Shown here: positions 1 through 5,483 of the stretch, in pieces
Position numbering within the stretch: position 1 is the first letter of the stretch
Layout of the letters: every line of letters begins with the position of its first letter
Assembly: GCA_021812105.1 (NCBI GenBank)
Contig: JAKAOQ010000043.1
Location: forward strand, 1-5,483
Source: Microcaldota archaeon
Lineage (GTDB): Archaea; Micrarchaeota; Micrarchaeia; Micrarchaeales; Micrarchaeaceae
Direction of reading: 5' to 3'
DNA length: 5,483 bases
Position numbers and translations under genes: made by a program
The notes under the pieces: generated by a model
Database searches by the model: none
Seen by the model: only the letters and a program-made list of their open reading frames with translations
What the model was told of the DNA's origin: nothing

Positions 1-896
1 TTGCCTTCTATTGTTATCTGCATTCCATCTTTTGCTACTATAGTATTCTTAAATATGCTCCTCGCCTCCCTCAGGAGCGAAGCCGCTTCCCTGTACCTGG
101 CGCTCATGTGAAACAGCACGAGCATCTTGGCATCGGCACGCTTTGCAACCTCGGCCGCCTCTGCAGCCGTGGAGTGCTTGCGTTCTACAGCGAGCTTCTT
201 CAAACGCTCATCGAACGATGACTCGTGTATCAGCAGGTCGGCGCCCCTGGCTTCCTCAGAAGTAGATGCCAGCGGCCGCGTATCTGTTGCGTAAACTATC
301 TTTGCACCTCTGACCTCCCTGGATACTTCGCTGAGCCTTACGCTCCTCTTTCCGATTTTTATCTGCTTTTTTTCGAGAAGCGTAGAGAACATCGGCCCCT
401 TTATTCCGAGGGACCTGCACTTTTCACTGTTGAAGCGTACTCTTTTGCTTTCCTCAAAGGTGTAACCGTAAACCTTGACCGTGTGCTTCAGGGGGAACGC
501 GTGCACGCTGAAGTCCTTGCCCCTGTATATCACACCTCCAGATACTCCGTTTATTATCACGGGATAGTTTATCAGCGCGTTGTCGAAAAGTATCAGCGCC
601 GCTACGTTCTTCTCCCCACCCTTCGGGACGTATATGTTGAGCGGCTCGGTCCTGTGGTTGAGGGCGAACGTTCGTATCAGACCGGCCACGCCTATCACGT
701 GGTCTCCGTGCATATGGGTTATGAAAATCGCCTTTATCCTGGATATGTTCAAGCCGTAGTTGAAAAGCTGGCGCTGCGTTCCCTCGCCGCAATCGAACAG
801 CAGCGTCTCGCCCTCGTGTGTCAACGCCACGCTGGGAAGCCCTCTGTCCTTAGTTGGGGCCGAACCCGACGTGCCGAGAAAAGTTACTTTTATCAT
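1..896 (-). CDS. rnz: tRNase Z (ribonuclease Z), C-terminal few residues outside window
   Basis: This is the zinc-dependent endonuclease that removes the 3' trailer from precursor tRNA so that CCA can be added; it acts in the cytoplasm, normally as a dimer. The translation of 298 complete codons starts MIKVTFLGTSGSAPT and carries the whole metallo-beta-lactamase signature: FDCGEGTQRQL (34-44), HMHGDH (61-66; H61, H63, D65, H66), the LKHT histidine H138, the bridging aspartate D205 in ATDTRP, the HEST-like IHESSF (223-228), KHSTA (240-244) and LFHMSARY with H263. Residues about 150-195 fit the short flexible arm that clamps the tRNA elbow. Archaeal members are about 300-310 aa, so only a few residues are missing at the window edge. 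The ATG at 896-894 lies 4 nt after the stop of the upstream NFACT gene, and the codon before it (TGT) is not a start, so the start is secure. It is probably translated from the polycistronic GGGP synthase transcript, since no promoter is visible in front of it. Confidence 0.96.
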   Translation of the reverse strand, partial: MIKVTFLGTSGSAPTKDRGLPSVALTHEGETLLFDCGEGTQRQLFNYGLNISRIKAIFITHMHGDHVIGVAGLIRTFALNHRTEPLNIYVPKGGEKNVAALILFDNALINYPVIINGVSGGVIYRGKDFSVHAFPLKHTVKVYGYTFEESKRVRFNSEKCRSLGIKGPMFSTLLEKKQIKIGKRSVRLSEVSREVRGAKIVYATDTRPLASTSEEARGADLLIHESSFDERLKKLAVERKHSTAAEAAEVAKRADAKMLVLFHMSARYREAASLLREARSIFKNTIVAKDGMQITIEG

Positions 897-900
897 ACAA

Positions 901-2025
901 TCATTCCATCTCTATAGTCACTGTCTTCTCTTTTAGGTCTATCTCTATAATCTTTACCGTGGGGAACATATTCTGCAATTCTTCCCTCGTCATCCGTTTG
1001 TTATCCTTAAGCGCTTGTACTATGCCGTTCACTACGTTCATGTTCTTGAATATCGCCTCGCCTTTCTTTCTGGCTTCTGAAGCTTCTTCTTCTATCTTGG
1101 CCAGCGATTCCCTCTGCCTCTCTATACTTATCTTTATCCCTTCCGTCTTCTTGGCGGACTCGCTCGTTTTTGGTTCTCCGGAAAATTGCGCTTCGTGGTA
1201 GAACGTGTCAAGCGCAGAATTCAGGGTGTCTTTCTTCTGCTTCTCAAGATTATCGTACTTGGTTACCGCGCATATCGAGTAATCAACAGGAGCCCCGTCC
1301 TTGATATAGAGCGTTGCATCCGGATTTGATATTGCGCCTGCGCGCCTGGCTATCCCTGCGGCCAGGGCTTCTGCCTGCTTTGCTCCTATGCTTTCAGTTT
1401 TTGCCTTGGGATTTAGGTGTGCCTCGTATATTGCATCCTCAAGGTAGATGGCCCCGATATTCACGTTCTTTGAAAGCAGCCTTATCAGGCTATCATCAGA
1501 ACCGCTTTGCGAGGAGAGTAGCTTGGCAAGCGCGTCTCCGTCCAGTTCTGAAGGAGGGATGCCCCTCGTTTCTGGAGGCGCATAGATCGTACCCACTTTC
1601 ACATCCCTTTCCTTGAACCCCTTGCTTTTATACGCCAGTACGATCCTTTTATCAGCATCCAGGACAATCAGGTTGCCCTTTGCGAAAAGCTCGAATACGA
1701 TGCTGCCTTTTTCCTCGCTTTTTGTAAACGTTATCTCTACTATTCTGTCAGCGTTCAGCTGTGCTATGCGTTCTATTCTAGCGCCTACTATCCTCTTCCT
1801 GACCGCGATGTAGAAATTTGATATGGGTTCTCCCTTCTCGTAGTATTCAGTAGTGTTTAGTGTGTATGGAAGCAGCGCGAACAGTTCAACCTTCTCTCCG
1901 CTCCTGCTCAGCCTGAGTCGGAACCTGTCTTCACCAAGCTCATAGAAGTTGTCTATAAAAAATCCTTCGAGTCTTTGCAGCTCTTTGACCAAAAGTGTTA
2001 CTTCTATTGCCGATACAGCCCTCAT
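901..2025 (-). CDS. rqcH: NFACT-N domain protein (RqcH/Tae2/FbpA-like) lacking the NFACT-R domain
   Basis: This 374-residue protein belongs to the NFACT family (bacterial and archaeal RqcH, eukaryotic Tae2/NEMF), which binds split large ribosomal subunits and recruits Ala-tRNA to add C-terminal tails to stalled peptides. Residues 1-155 match the NFACT-N domain: an opening like archaeal ...LVKELQRLEG, SNFYIAVRKRIVGARI (69-84), the conserved Asp-Arg pair D93/R94 in a Q-x3-DRIVEI context, and FELFAKGNLIVLD (111-123). About 178-210 resembles the helix-hairpin-helix domain, and a charged coiled coil spans about 292-328. The protein then ends at VKIIEIDLKEKTVTIEME, the short strand segment that in full-length archaeal homologues (roughly 600-700 aa) leads into the NFACT-R (DUF814) domain. 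That domain is absent: the TGA is followed after 4 nt by the tRNase Z start. The start ATG lies 11 nt after the GGGP synthase stop and has only a weak AGGA-like ribosome site. Family membership is clear from motifs. Full RqcH activity is uncertain because of the missing domain. Confidence 0.88.
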   Translation of the reverse strand: MRAVSAIEVTLLVKELQRLEGFFIDNFYELGEDRFRLRLSRSGEKVELFALLPYTLNTTEYYEKGEPISNFYIAVRKRIVGARIERIAQLNADRIVEITFTKSEEKGSIVFELFAKGNLIVLDADKRIVLAYKSKGFKERDVKVGTIYAPPETRGIPPSELDGDALAKLLSSQSGSDDSLIRLLSKNVNIGAIYLEDAIYEAHLNPKAKTESIGAKQAEALAAGIARRAGAISNPDATLYIKDGAPVDYSICAVTKYDNLEKQKKDTLNSALDTFYHEAQFSGEPKTSESAKKTEGIKISIERQRESLAKIEEEASEARKKGEAIFKNMNVVNGIVQALKDNKRMTREELQNMFPTVKIIEIDLKEKTVTIEME

Positions 2026-2036
2026 AAACGTCCTGT

Positions 2037-2828
2037 CTATGCACGCTTTAGCTTCTTCGCGCCCTCCTCCTTTGCTACCTTTGCGAAGAGCCGTGCCGCC
2101 TTTGTCGCATTACCAGAATTCTCGAAAGCGGTCCCGACCTGGATTATGTCGGCGCCACCTGCATACGCGTTGTGCGCGTCTTTCAGGCTTGATATTCCGC
2201 CCGCCGCCACCAGCGGCACGCTTATCTCGCTCTTTATTGCACGAAGTATCTCTACCGGTACTGGACCCGAATGCTGCAGCTTTGGATTTGATCCGGTATC
2301 GGCTATTATAAGCCTGTTACCGAGAAACTCCCCGGCCAGGGCGAGGTTCGCGGCTATCCTCGGCTTCTCCCTTGGCACGAAGTTGACGTCTCCTACCCAA
2401 CCGACCGTCCCGCCCGGGTATATTACTATATAGCCAACGGGAAGCGGCTCTATCTTCATGAACTTGACAACTGGAGCGGCCAGCATCTGCGCCTGTGTTA
2501 TCCAGTAGGGGTTCCTCGCGTTTAGGAGTGACATGAAGTAAACGGCGTCCGCGTACCGTGTCAAAGTGCTTATGTTGCCCGGGAACAGCACCAGCGGAAC
2601 GTCTATCTTCTCCTTTATCCTCTTAGAAGCGTAGTCCAGGATCTCTCCCTGTGCACCTATGCTGCCGCCTATGAGCATCAGGTCCGCTCCCCCTTTTGCG
2701 GCCCCTTCCGCGGTCTTGACTGCGTCGTCGACGCTCTTGTAGTCCAACGGATCAATCAGTGAGAACAGCATTGCCCCCTTGCTCTCCAGTATCTCGTGTA
2801 TGTAAGATTCGACCTTTCCTATCTTCAT
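2037..2828 (-). CDS. Geranylgeranylglyceryl phosphate synthase (GGGP synthase)
   Basis: This 263-residue TIM-barrel enzyme should join geranylgeranyl diphosphate to sn-glycerol-1-phosphate, the first committed step of archaeal ether-lipid synthesis (EC 2.5.1.41). Visible family motifs in order are FSLIDP (22-27, the Mg/diphosphate-binding aspartate D26), LMLIGGS (50-56), LVLFPGN (79-85), the long signature YFMSLLNARNPYWI (97-110), GYIVIYPGGTVGWVG (132-146), a glycine-rich phosphate site DTGSN (177-181), AAGGI (208-212) and IIQVGTAF (228-235). The NPYWI segment and overall length fit archaeal group II enzymes rather than bacterial PcrB. Two sites depart from my recollection of the consensus: YLEAGSGA is replaced by IIADTGSNP followed by several extra residues before the PVP at 189-191, and VGGGI is AAGGI. 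It heads a three-gene unit behind a TATA box at 2880-2887, with a GGTTGAT ribosome site 4 nt before the ATG. The product assignment is firm; unchanged kinetics or lipid-chain preference cannot be claimed. Confidence 0.93.
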   Translation of the reverse strand: MKIGKVESYIHEILESKGAMLFSLIDPLDYKSVDDAVKTAEGAAKGGADLMLIGGSIGAQGEILDYASKRIKEKIDVPLVLFPGNISTLTRYADAVYFMSLLNARNPYWITQAQMLAAPVVKFMKIEPLPVGYIVIYPGGTVGWVGDVNFVPREKPRIAANLALAGEFLGNRLIIADTGSNPKLQHSGPVPVEILRAIKSEISVPLVAAGGISSLKDAHNAYAGGADIIQVGTAFENSGNATKAARLFAKVAKEEGAKKLKRA

Positions 2829-2832
2829 CTAT

Positions 2833-2839
2833 ATCAACC
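2833..2839 (-). promoter_or_regulatory. Ribosome binding site of GGGP synthase
   Basis: The minus strand reads GGTTGAT with 4 nt to the ATG at 2828. It resembles the archaeal GGTGAT core complementary to the 16S rRNA 3' end, with one inserted T. It supports the chosen start over the out-of-frame ATG that begins inside the preceding TGAATGG. Confidence 0.5.
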
Positions 2840-2879
2840 ATTCAAAATCTAGACGTGCAATAGGAATAACAAAGATTGG

Positions 2880-2887
2880 TTTATATA
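2880..2887 (-). promoter_or_regulatory. TATA box for the GGGP synthase / NFACT / tRNase Z unit
   Basis: The minus strand reads TATATAAA, preceded by the purine-rich GAAATG, which suits a TFB recognition element. Transcription starting about 25 nt downstream (near 2858) would leave a leader of roughly 30 nt before the ATG at 2828. It sits in the 100-bp gap 2829-2928 between helicase stop and GGGP synthase start, and is the only promoter-like sequence I see before the three closely spaced genes. The octamer is also TATA-like on the other strand, but no plus-strand gene follows. Confidence 0.6.
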
Positions 2888-2928
2888 CATTTCTTTGGAG
2901 GGGTCGGACGTTTCTAAGTTTGTTCTTA

Positions 2929-4227
2929 TCAGTGGCGCGAGTGCATGAAGTTGCCCCTGTACTCGTGCCTGTAAGAGTCGCGCCTGAAACTCCTGTGGTC
3001 CCGATCCCTGTCGCGGGAATCGTGTGAGCCGTGGACGCCACGTGGTCCGCGGAAACCAGTTCCGCGCCTGTCGTCGTGTCCGTACCTCTGGCCGAACAGC
3101 TGTACGTTCCTGTACTCGCTGGAATCTATATTGAGTAGCTCTATGTTCACGTTTGCGACGTTCTTTATCTCGGTTATTTTATCCCTTTCCTCGGTCGATA
3201 TTATCGTAAACGATCTGCCGTCAGCGTTCATCCTGGCAGACCTGCCCACCCTGTGGACGTAGACGTAAGGATCGTCAGGGACGTCGAAGTTTATTATATC
3301 GGATATGCCGGCTATGTCAAGCCCCCTGGCAGCCACGTTGGTTGCAATCATGAACCTTGCTCCGCGCCTGAAGTCCCCAAGGGAATGTTCCCTCTTCGCC
3401 TGGGTAAGCCCGCCGTGCATCAGTATTGCGTCGTAGCCCTGTCGCTTCATCATGTCGTATATCATGTCTGCGGCTCGCTGCGTCTGCGCGAATATTATAG
3501 CCTTTGTAGGATTGTACTTCTTTATGTACGCAAGAAGTATCGCTGCTTTCTGTCTCCTTTCGCCCATGGCGTAGAAGTGCTTTATCGTAGTCACGACCAG
3601 TTCGTCCTGATCGCCTACCTCTATGCTGACCGGATTGTGCATGTGCCTGTGCGCCACATCCGATATCCTGTCCGGCATGGTAGCCGATAACAGCATCGTC
3701 TGCTTCGTGCGCGGAGTCATAGAGATTATTTCGTCTATGTCGTCTATAAATCCCATGTCGAGCATCGTATCGGCCTCGTCTAGTACGAGAAACCTGATCT
3801 TGTTTATAACGAGTTCCCCGCGCTCGAGCAGGTCGAGTATCCTGCCAGGCGTTCCGACCACTACGCGCGGATTTCTCCTTAGCTCCTGAATCTGAACGTT
3901 TATCGATGCGCCGCCGTAGACCACAACAACTCCGGCGCGGTTATAATCAACCTTCCTTGCCATGTTGGATATCTGGACAACGAGCTCCCTGGTCGGGGCT
4001 ATGATCAGCGCTTCCGGATGGTTGCTCGGAGTTCCGCACATCTGCAATATTGGCAGCACGAAGGCGTAGGTCTTGCCTGTCCCTGTCTTGGCTCTGACTA
4101 TCATGTCCTTGCCTTGAAGGGCGACCGGTATGGCCTGTTCCTGTACTTCTGTCGCGTTGACGAAGTTATTCCTGCGCAGCGATTCGACAAGTTTTTGGTC
4201 TAGCTGCATCTCTGAAAATGGTTTCAT
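2929..4227 (-). CDS. deaD: DEAD-box ATP-dependent RNA helicase with basic RD/RG-rich tail
   Basis: This 432-residue superfamily 2 helicase unwinds short RNA duplexes using ATP and probably serves ribosome assembly, RNA decay or cold adaptation. The two RecA-like domains are complete: F4 and Q29 of the Q motif, AKTGTGKT (46-53, motif I), APTRELV (77-83, Ia), GG (105-106), TPGR (126-129, Ib), DEAD (150-153, II), SAT (181-183, III), IIFAQT (244-249, IV), ATNVAARGLDI (295-305, V) and HRVGRSAR (325-332, VI, with Ser in place of the common Thr). From about 380 to the end the tail is rich in Arg, Asp, Gly, His and Ser, including a DSRDRDRDHR run, and should bind RNA without specificity. The ATG at 4227-4225 follows a GGTAAT ribosome site at 4 nt and places the Q motif correctly. 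The gene has its own TATA box and a palindromic, repeat-containing leader, so separate regulation from the flanking genes is likely. The deaD name reflects family membership, not a proven orthologue. Confidence 0.95.
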   Translation of the reverse strand: MKPFSEMQLDQKLVESLRRNNFVNATEVQEQAIPVALQGKDMIVRAKTGTGKTYAFVLPILQMCGTPSNHPEALIIAPTRELVVQISNMARKVDYNRAGVVVVYGGASINVQIQELRRNPRVVVGTPGRILDLLERGELVINKIRFLVLDEADTMLDMGFIDDIDEIISMTPRTKQTMLLSATMPDRISDVAHRHMHNPVSIEVGDQDELVVTTIKHFYAMGERRQKAAILLAYIKKYNPTKAIIFAQTQRAADMIYDMMKRQGYDAILMHGGLTQAKREHSLGDFRRGARFMIATNVAARGLDIAGISDIINFDVPDDPYVYVHRVGRSARMNADGRSFTIISTEERDKITEIKNVANVNIELLNIDSSEYRNVQLFGQRYGHDDRRGTGFRGPRGVHGSHDSRDRDRDHRSFRRDSYRHEYRGNFMHSRH

Positions 4228-4231
4228 TTAC

Positions 4232-4237
4232 ATTACC
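4232..4237 (-). promoter_or_regulatory. Ribosome binding site of the DEAD-box helicase
   Basis: The minus strand reads GGTAAT, one base off the archaeal GGTGAT core, with 4 nt to the ATG at 4227. The same spacing occurs ahead of the GGGP synthase. It supports this start codon. Confidence 0.45.
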
Positions 4238-4244
4238 AAACAGA

Positions 4245-4269
4245 ATTAGTAGTGACGGTTACTACGAAT
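4245..4269. promoter_or_regulatory. 25-bp imperfect palindrome, candidate operator or leader hairpin for the helicase
   Basis: Centred on 4257, 10 of 12 base pairs are symmetric: ATT (4245-4247) against AAT (4267-4269), GTAGT (4249-4253) against ACTAC (4261-4265), and AC (4255-4256) against GT (4258-4259). The mismatched pairs are 4248/4266 and 4254/4260. It ends 17 bp before the helicase start. As DNA it looks like a site for a dimeric repressor. As RNA it could form a 5-bp stem plus a 3-bp outer stem just ahead of the ribosome binding site. The symmetry is directly visible; the function is inferred. Confidence 0.5.
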
Positions 4270-4327
4270 GATGAAAATCAGAACGTGTCGCTCTTACTAC
4301 CGCATCTGCCTGCTATGTAGTGGTAGT
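4249..4327. repeat. Cluster of five ACTAC/GTAGT pentamers in the helicase leader and promoter
   Basis: On the plus strand GTAGT occurs at 4249-4253, 4317-4321 and 4323-4327, and ACTAC at 4261-4265 and 4296-4300. TTACTAC is directly repeated at 4259-4265 and 4294-4300, and ACTACC (4296-4301) is the complement of GGTAGT (4322-4327). Five copies in 79 bp is far more than chance would give for a pentamer counted on both strands. The copies cover the expected transcription start and the leader, so they may be protein-binding half-sites or alternative RNA pairing partners. The rest of the 153-bp intergenic stretch (4228-4380) shows only the TATA box and ribosome site. Confidence 0.5.
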
Positions 4328-4330
4328 GCT

Positions 4331-4342
4331 AAATATATATAC
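4331..4342 (-). promoter_or_regulatory. TATA box for the DEAD-box helicase
   Basis: The minus strand reads GGTATATATATT, an AT-only core within a GC-rich stretch, preceded by the purine-rich CAAGG. A start about 25 nt downstream (near 4308-4312) would give a leader of roughly 80 nt, long for an archaeon, where many transcripts have short or no leaders. The element lies 38 bp after the subunit I stop, so the helicase need not depend on readthrough from the ATPase gene. Confidence 0.6.
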
Positions 4343-4380
4343 CTTGCCCTGAACGGCGGGGCGTGCAATCTGCGGAGTTT

Positions 4381-5483
4381 TCAGCGTTTTCCGAGCTCGA
4401 ACCTGCTGAGCGTAAGCTTCCTCCTGCTGGAGAAAGGCCTGAACTCGTTCCCGTTTCCGCTGAAGAACTTGGAGAAGAATTCCACGTATATAAGCCTGGC
4501 TCCCTGTATCCCAGGTTCGAATATCGCTATGACGAATGTGAATAGCTGGCCCACCACGAGTATGAGCGTGCCTATTATGCCAAGGATTGGCGAGTGCATC
4601 CAGCCCCTTATGAATATGTAGTCTATAACTCCAGCCAGTATGACGGACGCGAGGAGTATTCCCACCAGCCTCGTGTATGACAGCATGTGGCTTATCAGAG
4701 ATGGTATTTCCATCAGCGCCTGCGTGCCCTCAGATACGAGTACGGTTATTATTCCAAGCACTATAGCAAAGTAGGATGCGAGCACGGGTATGTTGTCGAT
4801 TCCCAGGCTCGACCTGTGCAGTACGGCAAGGCCAAACACAACGAAGCCGAGCGCGGTAGCGAGCCATCCCAGCCTGCCCGCGGCGTGCTTTTTCTCCCCG
4901 ACCGCAAGCTTGTTGAGGAAGCCGAGGAAGAACCCAAAGCACACCATGAATACGCCTATCCATCCTGAGAGGACGAGTAGTTTCGGCAGCCCTATCTCCA
5001 CATTGAAGAGCGCGGTGTACGGCAGCTGGAACCCGAAATATTCGTTAAAAGCTGCACCGAGCACTATGGCGAGTATGGAACCAGGAATTATGGCCTTCGC
5101 CAGGATTACCAGGCCATTTGGGCTCACTATCATGGTGACGAAGTTGCTCAAAGCCTTAGGTATCCTGCTCTTCTTTGGCGGATGCCTTATCCTGTGCAGC
5201 AACCACAAAGACATGAGCAGCATCGTGGCTCCGTATCCCGCATCCCCAACCATCAGTCCGAAAAAGATCGGGAATATTATTGCAAATATAAGAGTCGGGT
5301 CGAACTCGTCGCTCCTAGGTAGCGAGTAGAACCTTATGAAGAACTCGAAGAATTTCGTCTTTATCGGGTTCTTGAGCAGGGTGGGCGGAAGCTCGCTTGT
5401 CTTTACTGTTTCGAGTATGTACTTGTCGCCTGCTACACCTTTTATCGTGTTTTCAAGCTGCTCCTGCCTCGCGCTCTCCATCC
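4381..5483 (-). CDS. atpI: A-type ATP synthase subunit I (a-subunit homologue), N-terminal part outside window
   Basis: This is the membrane stator subunit that forms the ion half-channels next to the rotating K-ring of the archaeal A1Ao ATP synthase. The frame is open to the window edge; the visible 367 codons are the membrane half of a protein usually about 620-720 aa, so the Met at 5481 is internal, not the start. Counting from that Met, diagnostic motifs are PPTLLKNP (32-39), FDPT (60-63), FGLMVGDAGYG (74-84) and LSYTRLVGILLA with the essential channel arginine R271. A second channel arginine, R329, lies in GIQGARLIYVEFFSKFF, and GNEFRPF follows near the C-terminus. Q326-x-x-R329 and the 58-residue spacing of the two arginines agree with the V/A-ATPase a-subunit pattern. 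About eight hydrophobic segments alternate with loops, as expected. The last 16 or so residues are a basic extension. It is the last gene of its cluster here: the c-ring gene atpK, often next to atpI, does not follow. No T-rich terminator is obvious after the stop. Confidence 0.94.
   Translation of the reverse strand, partial: MESARQEQLENTIKGVAGDKYILETVKTSELPPTLLKNPIKTKFFEFFIRFYSLPRSDEFDPTLIFAIIFPIFFGLMVGDAGYGATMLLMSLWLLHRIRHPPKKSRIPKALSNFVTMIVSPNGLVILAKAIIPGSILAIVLGAAFNEYFGFQLPYTALFNVEIGLPKLLVLSGWIGVFMVCFGFFLGFLNKLAVGEKKHAAGRLGWLATALGFVVFGLAVLHRSSLGIDNIPVLASYFAIVLGIITVLVSEGTQALMEIPSLISHMLSYTRLVGILLASVILAGVIDYIFIRGWMHSPILGIIGTLILVVGQLFTFVIAIFEPGIQGARLIYVEFFSKFFSGNGNEFRPFSSRRKLTLSRFELGKR

Noticed and set aside
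454..792. A 112-codon minus-strand open frame inside tRNase Z
   Set aside because: It is in another frame of the tRNase Z gene, is Arg-rich from GC-rich codons, and shows no family features.
901..903. TGA at the end of the NFACT gene as a recoded or readthrough stop
   Set aside because: Reading on in that frame does not give NFACT-R sequence, and the tRNase Z start follows at once in a different frame.
225..917. A 230-codon open frame on the plus strand
   Set aside because: It is the antisense of tRNase Z, whose motifs are complete on the minus strand. The plus-strand product has no recognisable motif and an odd Tyr/Arg-rich composition.
1949..2433. Plus-strand open frames across the GGGP synthase / NFACT junction
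   Set aside because: They lie opposite two well-supported genes and have no promoter, ribosome site or recognisable domain.
2829..3041. A 70-codon minus-strand frame between helicase and GGGP synthase
   Set aside because: Its Thr/Ala/Gly-rich N-terminal half is the helicase tail read in another frame, and the rest covers the promoter region with no recognisable protein features.
4268..4352. Possible C/D box guide RNA: ATGATGA at 4268-4274 and CTGA at 4349-4352 on the plus strand
   Set aside because: The boxes are about 75 nt apart, too far for typical archaeal C/D RNAs of about 60 nt, no convincing D'/C' pair lies between them, and the stretch contains the helicase TATA box.
4268..4621. A 117-codon plus-strand frame starting in the intergenic region
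   Set aside because: Most of it is antisense to the conserved C-terminal part of subunit I, and the sequence before its ATG has no ribosome binding site.

Overview
The window reads as a compact piece of an archaeal chromosome. The evidence is a geranylgeranylglyceryl phosphate (GGGP) synthase, which makes archaeal ether lipids; an A-type ATPase subunit I; archaeal TATA boxes; and GGTGAT-like ribosome binding sites. Isoleucine is coded mostly by ATA in all genes, so nothing looks recently imported. The short intergenic gaps and a shortened NFACT protein would suit a small-genome lineage such as a DPANN or Micrarchaeota-like archaeon, but that placement is a guess. All five genes are on the minus strand, so transcription runs from high to low coordinates. 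I see no tRNA, rRNA, CRISPR array, insertion sequence or phage gene.

Layout in the direction of transcription: (1) The window opens inside the A-type ATP synthase subunit I gene (4381-5483), with its membrane half present and its N-terminal half outside. (2) A 153-bp intergenic region (4228-4380) carries a TATA box, a cluster of ACTAC/GTAGT repeats and a strong 25-bp imperfect palindrome (4245-4269) just before the next gene. (3) A DEAD-box RNA helicase (2929-4227) has every core motif and a basic, low-complexity tail. (4) A 100-bp gap (2829-2928) holds a second TATA box. (5) A tight three-gene unit follows: GGGP synthase (2037-2828), an NFACT-N (RqcH/Tae2-like) protein lacking its usual C-terminal domain (901-2025), and tRNase Z (1-896, lacking only its last residues). 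Its gaps are 11 and 4 nt.

The content is mostly housekeeping: membrane bioenergetics, RNA remodelling, lipid synthesis, ribosome rescue and tRNA maturation. I found no clear new multi-gene system. The points most worth a second look are the RqcH-like protein that stops at the NFACT-R boundary, the operator-like palindrome and repeat cluster ahead of the helicase, and the altered phosphate-binding motif of the GGGP synthase.
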